Assembly: GCA_950106755.1 (NCBI GenBank)
Contig: OX467082.1
Span: 29,636,001-29,700,000 of the forward strand
Source: Climacium dendroides
Taxonomy: Eukaryota; Streptophyta; Bryopsida; Hypnales; Climaciaceae
Direction of reading: 5' to 3'
Length of the DNA stretch: 64,000 nucleotides
Below the pieces are notes generated by a model, which ran no database searches, was not told the origin of the DNA, and saw nothing but the letters and a program-made list of their open reading frames with translations. A program made the position numbers and the translations under genes. Shown in pieces: positions 47,714 to 58,391 of the stretch. How positions within the stretch are numbered: the first letter of the stretch is position 1; each line of letters starts with the position of its first letter.

Positions 47714-49014
47714 ATAGCCCTCAAAGAACATTTGAGGTCCTCGGAGGTCTAACCAAACTTGGATTTGAGAATCTTTTCTAAATAGGCATCATGTAGCTTG
47801 TTCAAATGACCAGCTAATGATGAGCTTCTACCGTCCTCAAGGCCATGGGCCAACTCAAAGCTTTTATTTAAAATTTTATCAAAATGCAAAAAACTACAAG
47901 TTCAAATTGTGATTCAAAATGCAAAACTTAGATTGATAGATGCACTTTTAAAGACAAAGAGAATGATACAAGGAGGTTCATATGAAGTTGAGTGTTGGAG
48001 GAGTTTGCCTAAAGATTCTTTGAAAACCAAGCCCTTTAGACTAGGCATGTCCTTTAAAGGTTTATAGCCCTCTTGTTGAGCTCATATAAAAAATGTTAAG
48101 GCTCTTGAGTAATTTGTTTTTATTCCTTACTACCACTAGTAACACTCCTAGTAATTGCTTCAAAGAATTTGTCACTCATCAAAAACTTTGCAAAAAAACC
48201 TACAAAACTTCCAACCTTTGAGGTGGAGGTCCCCATTTCTGATCAAATAAATGAGTCTAGAATAGAGCACGAGCAATTTGTTGCGATGCAATTTTTTCCC
48301 ATGTAGAGCAATAGGAAATATAGGGATTGTAAGATTTTGTAATTTTATGTCCAAATTTGAATTTATTAAGAATTTTGGGAGTCAAAAGCGCTCTTGACCT
48401 ATAGACAATTCTGTAGACAATCACTAAGCACTTCTAATTTTAATCTTAGCCAAAGGAAAAAAGGAAAAAAGAATACATTCTAAAGCTTGTTTGGAAATAG
48501 AACCCAACCTTGGTTGGAAATAGAGCACCCTACAAGTTGCACATGGATACTTAATCGGAAATGGATACCTCTACTATAATTTAGTCAACTAGAATGTCAA
48601 TTTTCCTTGTTTTCATTTTGAAAAACACAACTACTTTGACCAAGATAGACTTTTGAAATCCCAAATTCAAATCCAAACAAACAAAAACATCAAAGAATGT
48701 TATGAGCTTTTTAGAAGATTTATTCCAAGGTAGAAGATCCATAAAGCACTTGGACTCTAAATGTGTCTTCTAATGTAGAGATATGTTTGGCTTTTTTCAT
48801 TGTACCAACAATGTACAAATAGTGTACATTTCATGAGGTGAATGCTCTTGGTGACCATTGCATTTCAACTTCAAAAATTCATAACTAATTCCATGAAGCT
48901 TCCCCAAATATGAAATGACTTGGGTTGAATGCCAATTCTATTTAGTGTCTTTTAAAGAAAGCTTAGTGAAAAATATTTCAAGAAGTTTGTCCTTTCCAAA
49001 TTAATTTTCACTCC
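47714..49014. other. AT-rich intergenic DNA, no gene seen
   Basis: Between two TTAA-family elements. No frame or repeat structure that I can support. Confidence 0.5.
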
Positions 49015-49018
49015 TTAA

Positions 49019-49471
49019 TCCCTAAAGGACCAACATGAGTATTTTGGCAACATAGAAATTTTGGGCAAATATATGTGAATGGAAAATTGCATATAAATAA
49101 CACTGAATTCGTAATTTTTGCACTTGGCCAAGTGCATTAATCGAACACTAAAAAAGACACATTTTATCAATCTTCATAAATGTGGTATACCAATTCTAGA
49201 AGTGGGTCAAACCTTTTTTTTTAAAATTGTACATTATAATTGGATCATTTCTTTTGCACATAACATGCTATTGTGCTTGAAGTAATGAACTATGCATTTG
49301 AAATTTTAATAGAAGGTAGGGACGAGGATTATATTTCATATGTACCAAATTTCATGACATTTAGAAATACAAGTCAAAAGTTATAGCCTGATATGTTAAT
49401 TAGTTTTTGTAAATGGGCAGTCTGGGCAGATTGAAAAAAATCATTTTTTTTAGAAATAAAGATTTGAAATT

Positions 49472-49563
<92 letters not shown>

Positions 49564-50252
49564 ATACCTATATCTATATCTATATCTATATATATTTGTG
49601 TATGTGTGTAAAGCTTTGAATCATTCCATTTTCATCAATAAGTCAAAAATTATGAGGAATTTTAGTTTGTGGGTACTTATGGATTTTCTACTCTAAAATA
49701 AACCTTTAAGTCCTTTATTTGACTCAATTTTCAATATTTTTGGAAAAAAAGTAAAATCATAGGATCTAGATTGTTTATTACAAAATTTCAACTATTAGTA
49801 TTGAAATTTTACAATTTCAAAAATATACTATTAACAATTTTGTATTTCAAATCATTCTCTACCTCTTTCTACTTACTATTTTTTTCCTATATGTTTTACA
49901 ATTCCAAATGATCTAAAACTTTTCAAGCATATAGCCAAATTTACTTGAAAAATGAATCCAAAGAAGCACCACCATTTTGGACTTTTTTCATGCAAATGTG
50001 ACCTTGTGAAGTGCACTTGTCTGGGGTTTTGTAAGGCCAAAAAAAGAGGGTTTGTCACTTCAAACACTAATATCTTGCAATCTATATGGTGAAAATTTCT
50101 GAAATTTTTTCACATCTTTTCAATCTAGTGTGCTACAAGATCCTACATTTACATGTATCCAAAATTAATTTAAAAAAAAATTAGGTGCTTGTACTAGAAA
50201 TGACAAATTTTAGAGCATTTTTGGTGAAAATATAATCATGGTCCTTTAGGGG
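49019..50252. mobile_element. Non-autonomous element of the TTAA family (E4), about 1.2 kb
   Basis: Left end TTAA|TCCCTAAAGGACCAA (49015-49033), right end TGGTCCTTTAGGGG|TTAA (50239-50256). The inside matches E5 (ggcaacatag.gattttgggcaa near the left end, tcttgcaatctat near the right) and contains a long (TA)n run. Confidence 0.65.
49477..49560. repeat. (TA)n microsatellite inside E4
   Basis: About 42 TA units followed by interrupted CTATAC/CTATAT repeats. Confidence 0.95.
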
Positions 50253-50410
50253 TTAAATGGGTGCTTTATAGACTTCCTACCTTACTAGATTTATCTTTTT
50301 GTTGATTTGAATTTTGTTATGAGGTGACTACACCTAATTGCATCTAAATTAGCAATTAATCCCAAAAGGAATTTAGACCTAAAATTGCTTCAAAGTACTC
50401 AAATCTAAAG

Positions 50411-50989
50411 CACGGGAGGACACTCTCACTACATTTGAGGTACCCACGTGTGGAAGAGTGATTTTTTGACTCCATATTTACTTTTGAATAAACTATAATT
50501 TCATCCTAAAATTTTGAGTTTTGTTTAACAATGACTAAAGGTTTCTATTGACAAAAATTTCAATTCCAAATAACATAAGATATATTGTCTAGAAAGGGTT
50601 GAAAAATGAACTAAAATGGCATGTTCTCCAACTAAAATATTTATAGAGCTCCCATGAAGATGACTATTGCATCAATATTCAACCAAAATAAACTTTCAAT
50701 AGAAAGCTATTCTATAGAATTTCTTTTTCGTTTTTCAAATTTTTTTTCTTCTACAATATAGAGGTGTGAAAGTTATTTTCAGCATTATGGTGTATCTTTT
50801 ATCTTAAAAAATTTATAACTAATAATTATTAGCATAAAAAAATACCAATAATTCAAAACATAAAATTTTAAAGTAGTAAAATCTATTCATAATTTTCTTA
50901 AGAAAAAAATTAAATTTTAAGATGTATTACATGTATTACTTTTTCTGTCGCACATGGGTTGCTAAAACGTGGACAGTGTCTTCCCCGGG
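50411..50989. mobile_element. 579-bp MITE, copy A
   Basis: Terminal inverted repeats CACGGGAGGACACTCTC and, inverted, CCCGGGGAAGACACTGTC. It is flanked by the 8-bp duplication atctaaag (50403-50410 and 50990-50997). Copy B lies inverted at 54066-54639. It is AT-rich inside with no gene. The 8-bp duplication fits a hAT-type element. Confidence 0.8.
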
Positions 50990-50997
50990 ATCTAAAG

Positions 50998-51707
50998 TAA
51001 GGCTAAACTCTTCATCTGTATTTATTAATTAACAAATTTGGGCATAGTATCCTTGAGTTAACTTGTTGGTATACATCCTTCTAAAATTTTAGAATAAGAA
51101 ACCTTACCAATTGGAAGATCATGACACGAATTTCAAAAAGAAGTATTTTCAATCCTTTCCAAATGATTAGGTTTCATCTTTCAAATTTTTTACACATTAA
51201 TTTGTAGATCCTACAACTTATTATTCTCCATAATATACTAAAGAAATAATTTGGAAATATATATGAAAAATTTCAACAGAAAATATTTCATATTCATGAT
51301 TGAAAAAAGTATTAAGTAGAATGAAGTAGAGTGTGATTTAAAATACTAAACTGTTAAGAATTTAGTTATTGAATTGAAATATTCCAATCCCAATGGTTGT
51401 AATGTTGTAATAAAGAATCTATATCCATTTTTTTCTAATATATTAAAATTTGAGTTAAATAAAGGACTTCAAAGTTTATTTTAGAACAGAGATTCCATTA
51501 TTGCATGCAACCTAAAACTCATTATAACTTTCATCTAGTCAATCAAAACTTTCTACATTTATACAAATTTAGGACAACAAGTTCAAATTTTTATTTTTTA
51601 AAAACTCATTTTTTTCAGCTATACAAAGAGCATATATAATATATATCATAACAAGCATATAGTAACTTTTCAATTGTATGATCAAATGTAATGAAAAATG
51701 TTGTGCC
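50998..51707. other. AT-rich intergenic DNA, no gene seen
   Basis: Lies between MITE copy A and element E5. No frame or repeat structure is supported. Confidence 0.5.
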
Positions 51708-51711
51708 TTAA

Positions 51712-52566
51712 CCCCTAAAGGACCAAACACTGTTTTTTTTGGCAACATAGCGATTTTGGGCAATTTACTACAAATAGAATTTTATTTTTTCCATTGAAAA
51801 TCTTACACAACATGTGATTGAGGAGTAGCATTAAGACCCAACAATTTTCATAACTTTTGACTACATGGTTAAAAAGTTATTGTATGATATGTAATTTTCA
51901 ACATTCGGTGAGCAGTCTGGGCAACAAAAGAACTTCTTTAATAATTTCTCTTAAATATAATAAAAATTTGAAATTGGTTCTTTAGATTCATTTATACGAG
52001 GAAAGATTTGAATCATTTCATTTTGATCAATGCGATGAAAGTTATGAGGAGTTTTAGTTGTGGGTAGTTTGCGGGTAGTTATGAAATCTATTAGGCATAG
52101 ATTGTTTATTACAACGTTACAACCATTGGGATTGGCATTTTTCAGTTCCATAAATAAATTTTGAATCATTCTCTATTTTTTTCTACTTTCTATTTTTTCC
52201 TATATGTTGTACAATTCTAAATGATTTGAAAACTTTCAAGCATGTAGCCAACTTGCCTTGAAGAATGGATCCAAAGGGTAACCACTATTTTGGAATTTTT
52301 TTCATAATGATTTGACCTTGTGAAGTGCAATTGCCCATTTTTTAGCAGGGACCAAAAAGGATTTTTGTGACTACAAATGCTAATATCTTGCAATCTACAC
52401 AGTGAAAATTTCTGAATTTTTTTTGCATCTTCTCAAACCAAAGTAATATAAGATCTTATAGTTAGATGTGTCCAAAAATGGTTTTTTTTCAAAAATTTGG
52501 TACTTGTACTAGAGATGGCAATTTTGGAGAATTTCTAGTGAAAACATAGTCAAAATCCTTTAAGGG
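51712..52566. mobile_element. Non-autonomous element of the TTAA family (E5), 855 bp
   Basis: Left end TTAA|CCCCTAAAGGACCAA (51708-51726), right end AATCCTTTAAGGG|TTAA (52554-52570). Just beyond, 52571-52695 repeats the left-end sequence in reverse (ending GGTCCTTCAAGGG|TTAA), so a fragment of a further copy is inverted there. Confidence 0.65.
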
Positions 52567-53299
52567 TTAAAGCTACTTCTTGGGCACATGTTGTGTGAAA
52601 ATTTCAACAAAAAATAAATAAAAATTCCATTCACAATTTACTGCCCAAAATCCCTATATTGCCAAAAAAATGCAATTTGGTCCTTCAAGGGTTAACACTT
52701 ATAGAGGGCAACATAGACAATTTGTAATACTTATAAGAATAACACTTATGTGACTTTGGAATTAACAATAGTAATACTTATATAAATAAAAGATGAAAAT
52801 ACATAAAATGTGAATGTCATCATACATCTAAGCTAGCGTAATGGAAGAAGGAATCTGAAGTACTTTGATGAGATTTTTGAGTACCAAAGTAAATTCACAA
52901 TCCTTTCTTCATTGTAGGCCTAACTCTTCTAACCCTTCTAAATCATCAATTTACAAATATATCACATTATAACATTAATAAATCCTCAAATGACACTAGA
53001 AGAAAAATGTGTTTATCACAACTGGCTATTATGCAACTAGTGTCCTATTCAACTATCTTGCGATTGTAAGACCTCTCTATTAGCACCAAATCTAAAGTAA
53101 TTGTTTTATGTCTTTGTTTTACTCCATTGATACATTATTTTAGTCGCAAAGTAGACAATCTATAGTTGCAAAAAAAGACTAGGAAACAACTAGGAAAAGA
53201 TTGCAATTGTAAAATGACCATAGTTGTTTCCTAGTCACTTTCTAATCGTTTTTAGGTCGCTTTCTAGTCATACACTAGTTGTATCTTAGTCATTTCCTA

Positions 53300-53461
53300 T
53301 AGTACAAGAAAATTCAGTTTTTTTGTTGATTTGGTTACATAGATTTGATTCACTTTTCTGTTGATTTGGAGAATAATTTGTTGATTTGGATAGAAATCAA
53401 TAGAAAAGTGAACCAAATGAATGCAACCAAATCAACAAAAAAACTGAATTTTCTAGTAGTG
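53300..53461. repeat. 162-bp foldback element nested in the CACTA element
   Basis: Long palindrome: agaaaattcagtttttttgt and ttgatttggtt on the left arm, complementary to aaccaaatcaac and aaaaaaactgaattttct on the right. The right end reads CTAGTAGTG, so it may be a tiny CACTA derivative; the left end has lost the match. Confidence 0.8.
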
Positions 53462-54065
53462 AAGTTAGTTATTTTTTAATTGCTTTTAAGTCATACACTA
53501 GTTGTTTCTTAGTTGTTTCTTAGTTGTTTTCTAGTTGTTTTCTAGTTGTTTCCTAGTTGCTTCTAAAGTTCATTCTCATTTATCCATATCAATTGTAAAG
53601 AGTTGAACATATAAGACTTATAAGTTGTTGTAGTCTTATGCAATGAATTTTGTTGATTTAATTCTAAATTTTTTACAATTTCTAGATTTCTATGATTTCT
53701 AGATTTTTATAATTTGTAGACTTCTACAATATATAGAAATAAAAAATATTTAAAATCCAAGAAATTTTAAAATCTATAAAATTGTAAAATTTTCTAAACC
53801 AACAAAATCTATTAAATACTAGTATTTGAATTTTTGAAATCCATGAAGAAAATAGATCTGAAATTTTAAAATCTAGAAAATAGTTAGATCTAAAATCCAA
53901 AAATCTAAAAAAAAAGATTTAAAATTCTAAAATCTAGAAAAAAAATAGTTCAAAAATTTTGCAATCTACAAATTATTGAGATTAATAATTTAAAATCTAT
54001 AAATATACAAGTTGCAGATGGGTTACAAATGAGGCATGAGTTTTGCAATTGGTATACCTTTTCTC

Positions 54066-54639
54066 CACGGGGAGGACGCTCTCCATGTTTTAGCAACCCA
54101 CGTGCGGCGGAAAAAGTAATACATGTAATACATCTTAAAATTTAATTTAAAAAAAAATTATGGATAGATTTTACTACTTTAAAAATTTATGTTTTGAATT
54201 ATTGGTGTTTTTTTATGCTAATAGTAATTAGTTATAAATTTTTTAAGAAAAAAGATACACCATAAAGCTGAAAATAAGTTTCACACCTCTATATTATATA
54301 AGAAAAAAAATTTGAAAAATGAAAAAGAAATTCTATAGAATAGCTTTCTATTGAAAGTTTATTTTGGTTGAATATTGATGCAATAGTCATCTTCATGGGA
54401 GCTCTATAATATTTTAGTTGGAGAACATGCTATTTTAGTTCATTTTTCAACCCTTTCTAGACAATATATCTTATGTTATTTGGAATTGAAATTTTTGTCA
54501 ATAGAAACCTTTAGTCATTGTTAAACAAAGCTCAAAATTTTAGGATGAAATTATAGTTTATTCAAAAGTAAATAGGGGGTCAAAAAATCACTCCTCCACA
54601 TATGGGTACTTCAAATGTAGTGAGAGTGTCCTCCTCGTG
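54066..54639. mobile_element. About 574-bp MITE, copy B (inverted), nested in the CACTA element
   Basis: Reverse-complement relative of 50411-50989 with termini CACGGGGAGGACGCTCTC and, inverted, CACGAGGAGGACACTCTC. The target duplication is not clear. Confidence 0.8.
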
Positions 54640-54782
54640 TTTTTTTTTGTATTTTAGGATGTCCACTACGACTAGAGGTCTCCAAATTATCATCAATTGC
54701 AAATTAGTCACAAATGTCCTATACAACTAAAAAACCAATTGCATAGTGTAGTTGCAAAACCCTTCATTTTCTTTTAGTGTGA

Positions 54783-55611
54783 TACAACATTGAAATACCC
54801 AAAAGTTCTTGATGCATGTTTACTAAAATCTAGACCATTCTAAATTCATTCCAATCAAATTGTCACCCAAAATAAGATTCATAGAATCTGACTATAGAAA
54901 TTGGTAGTGGAGATAGGCCCAAAGCTGTAGGGTAATGAACAAATGTTTTAACCATATTGTTGAAAAGATTATAATGGTCAAAGATGATGATCTTTTAATT
55001 ATGAAAGGTCACATTTGAGGCATTCGAACGTTTAAGGGTTAAATTCCAAAGAGGAGGATAGAATTTAATATGGATGACAACTAGTATTGTATGCATGATG
55101 TGAAATGGATGACATGTGAAGATATTGTGATCAAGCTATATACAATACTATTATTGTCAATCGCAACATAATTTGTACAATACCTAGTGGGCCCTAATTC
55201 AATTTCATCTGAGTTATAAATTTTCATAGCCTTACTTTCATCTAAACGAACACTTACCAAGGTGATTCATTGAAGAGGAGAACAGAATTTTTATAAATTC
55301 TGTTCTCAGTTAACGATTAACACTTACTAGTGTATTTTTTGGAAGTTTTTTGGGGAGTGCAATTTTCCTTAACGCATGTGCAATTTTCCTTAACGCATGT
55401 GCAATTTTAACAGATACAGAGGGTGGCAATTGGAATTCGTCGGTCCACGATCGTCCGATAGAATTCGTTCGTCCGATTTCTCCTTCTCCTTCTCCTTCCT
55501 ATTGCAGAATCCATAAGTCCACTCATTCTTATTAGCAATGGTGCCTCTCCGATCCTTTTGTTTGTGCATCCACTGGATTCGCATGAAGCTCTTGTTTTGA
55601 AAATCTTGACA
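54783..55611. other. Intergenic DNA with a short palindrome and a 21-bp tandem repeat
   Basis: AT-rich to about 55420, then richer in G+C. Contains GAGAACAGAATTT...AAATTCTGTTCTC (55278-55306) and gtgcaattttccttaacgca repeated from 55357, 55378 and partly 55399. Confidence 0.6.
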
Positions 55612-55803
55612 ATGCAGTGCAGGCACGGAGGGGTTGCACACTCCAATGAAAATTTCGAAAGAAAGTCGAGGAGCAGACGTCTGAGAATTCTGGAGATGCT
55701 GGCGATCGCGAGCCATGTAAGTTCAAGCGATTCTGATGAGATAAGGAGTCCCGTCCCAGTGATTCCATTCGAGCTTGCGTCGCATTTTTCAGATGGCATA
55801 CAG
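55612..55803 (+). CDS. Possible first exon of an unrecognised gene
   Basis: From ATG at 55612 the frame reads MQCRHGGVAHSNENFERKSR, then a basic SRRLRILEMLAIA stretch and VSSSDSDEIRSPVPV, and runs into a consensus donor CATACA|GTAAGAAC. Composition and splice site look gene-like, but I found no convincing downstream exon. The opposite strand also has a long open frame (55799-55407), so strand is not certain. Confidence 0.3.
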
Positions 55804-56359
55804 TAAGAACCTTTCTCTGCTTCTCTTCACACTAACGTTTCTACTACGGTACTCTCAAATATATTCCTTCTGAACTACATGCGAATCCATGCCGCATGGG
55901 TCTCCGAAACATCGTCGTCCAAACATGCCGCGTTGATCTAAAATCATCGGGATCGTCTATGAATTGCTGTGTTGGTTCCCAACGTCAGGAAGGATTCCGA
56001 ACTTATAAAAATTGGAACCCTAGTATCCAATCGATCCCATATCGTTTGAATGACCAGAAATTGAAAGGGATATGTAGCAGATTTGCTCGGATTACTATCA
56101 TCAGGACGGTGTAGCGCCCGTCTGTAACCCAAGCGTGTGACTCTTGTCAGTTAAACCGCGAGTGAGTGTAGCCCCAGCGGGTGTAGGTATGCGTGGACGA
56201 GTGATTGTCCTGCAGGGCAATATAGGCGCCTACTCTGGACCGCATTTCCTTTTGTTGTTGCGTTTGGGACGGTTTAGTTGACTTGGCTTGTAGTTGCAAT
56301 CGTTTCTATTATGAAGCAGATGTGATAATTGCGCTTGTGGTTGTTTATGATCGGGAAGG

Positions 56360-56695
56360 TAAAATAATATTCTACTTGTTGGGAGTCTTAACGTGTGTCG
56401 ATCTTTTTGATAGCATCTGGGACGACCAGAATGACACGGTGTTGAGCAATGCCATTTATGGAATGGTGGGGTTGTTCTCATTTTCCAACTCTGTTTGAGT
56501 TCAATAAGATCTAACATTTCTAGTAGCTTGTGTTGCATACTATATGGAGGTAAAATAATATTTTATTTTTCGGGAGTCTCAGCATGTGTCAATATTTTTT
56601 GATAGCATCTGGGACGACCAGAAAGATAGGATATTGAACAGTGGCAATTATGGAATGTCCAGGTAGTTCTCAACTTTGTTTGGGATAATGAGATT
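56360..56695. repeat. About 150-bp imperfect duplication
   Basis: 56360-56512 and 56549-56695 share ggtaaaataatattyta, gatagcatctgggacgacca and ttctca..ctytgttt. No frame is kept across both. Confidence 0.8.
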
Positions 56696-58189
56696 TTACA
56701 ATATTACAATAGTTGCCACAAGTACTCAACATGATGAATTCTTCGTCATTTCACCTATTTTTTGATCGTCTGTTGTTGATCTGGAACGGGATCTGGAATC
56801 TGGAACTGAGAAAAAGTGCCACAGAATTCCTTCCGTGGAGCTCTGTTGTTTAGCGTTACACATATGTTTCACCACGTGGAGGTCAATCTTGACTGGAATG
56901 GTTCGAAGCTCACGTGATTTTTTGTAAGCATTTTGGTTCTCGACTGTTTATTTTGCTTTGACGATTTATTGAGGAAGATATTTGCTTGTGTCATTGAGGT
57001 TGTGACCCAGTACTGTGGTTGGTGATTATTGTCGAAGTGTGTTCGACTTCGGAAACCTCCTTCAATCACTTTTACCAGTGACTGACCTACGGCGAAACCG
57101 AGCTGCAAATCCTAACCCTAGCAATCGCTCTTGAAATGCAGTGGGCACAGAAGTCTTGAGACTTTGGTCTCCCGTTTGAAACAGGCCATGGTTCCATGTG
57201 TGCTGTGACTTGTATCTGGATCCAAAATTGAGTGAAGCTGTGAAGAATAGTTGTGTTGGATTTCTTTTTTCAATTTGGAAGGAGACAATTAAATGCGACT
57301 GAATTGCATGTAAATATGTCTTCTTGTCATTCTAAAAAATGCAAATTGAATACGAATTCAAATGCAATTTAGAATAAGAAGCGAACCAGTGGCCCTAGGG
57401 ACCAAATGGAGGGTGACATTTCTTGACACTCAGTGATAACTCTAATATAAGTCTTGCTTTGCTCAAGGGAATTGTAGTGGGATGGGCATATACTCTACCC
57501 TTTCTTGTGTCACTTCATTTTTATGTACCAAAATATTCTATGTCTTTCTTCATTTTGTCTATAAACTAAGATAAACTAGTTTATGATATGTCAGAGTGAA
57601 AGTTGTTTAGTTGGTGTTTCAAAGTGAAGCTTTAAATTTTAAACGACAGTTTCAGAGCAAGAGATGAGTTTGTACTGCGGTCTACTGTGATGCAAATGTG
57701 TATGTTGCAGGAAAGTGCACCTGGCCTTTTTTTATGTCATAGCCTAGCTAGTTGTATTTTAACGTTGAGACAATGTATTCTCACTTGTCAACGTGGTTAT
57801 AAAAGAGTGCTTGGGGTTGCAAGAGTGAAGGTAATCCTTTTTGAACTCCTTACAAAACAACGTCTTCTGCATGACAAAGTGTGGTAATAAAAGTGAGTGT
57901 TTTGAAGTGGATACCGGTAGTCAGTTTTTAACCCTGCGGCCATTTTCTGGTCGATGAATGATAGAGAATTCTTGCATGTAGGACAGAAGTGCAACTATTC
58001 ATCCTCAGAATTTTGCATGAGGAGGGGAGGCCTTGTATAGTAGTTTGACTTCCAATGAGTGTTGTAGTATTTTTTTAAACCAATATTTTACACAATGCCA
58101 AAAGGGATGATTTCCATGGTCACAGGCCCGTCCTTTGAGGGTTAAGGGTTTGGTGACGGAACAGATAACGCAATGCAGAAAACTAGATG

Positions 58190-58297
58190 GCGCCTTTCTT
58201 TTTTTCTGAATGTAAATGAAGAGATTTCATCGAAAAAACAGGGGCGCCTTTCTTTTTTTCTGAATGTAAATGAAGAGATTTCATTGAAAAAACAGGT
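58190..58297. repeat. 54-bp tandem duplication
   Basis: Two units of cgcctttctttttttctgaa ... gagatttcatygaaaaaaca with one difference, just 3' of the last exon of LRR copy 3. Confidence 0.9.
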
Positions 58298-58391
58298 ACT
58301 CCAGCTCACAATAAGCTTAGCTTTGCGAGAGGTCAGACAAAAAATAGGAGCTTCAAGTACATGTCTCAGTATAATTTCTGTTTCAGAACTG

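Larger units (their letters stand above)
52994..54779. mobile_element. CACTA-type transposon, 1,786 bp, non-autonomous
   Basis: Termini CACTAGAAGAAAAATG and, inverted, CACTAAAAGAAAATG. The 3-bp target duplication TGA lies at 52991-52993 and 54780-54782. Sub-terminal arrays of TAGTTGTTTYCT/AACAACTAGGAAA-type motifs in both orientations (53150-53290, 53490-53575) match the usual binding-site layout of this superfamily. It has no transposase frame, and two smaller elements are nested inside. Confidence 0.88.
55804..58391. other. Region without a recognisable gene; small tandem duplications
   Basis: G+C is closer to genic DNA than in the 38-55 kb block, and splice-like sites occur (for example GTGAAG|GTAATC near 57831), so a non-coding transcript or a decayed gene is possible. 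No protein family is visible. Confidence 0.4.

Noticed and set aside
49413..49619. Open frame translated as Ile-Tyr repeats
   Set aside because: It is a (TA)n microsatellite, not a gene.
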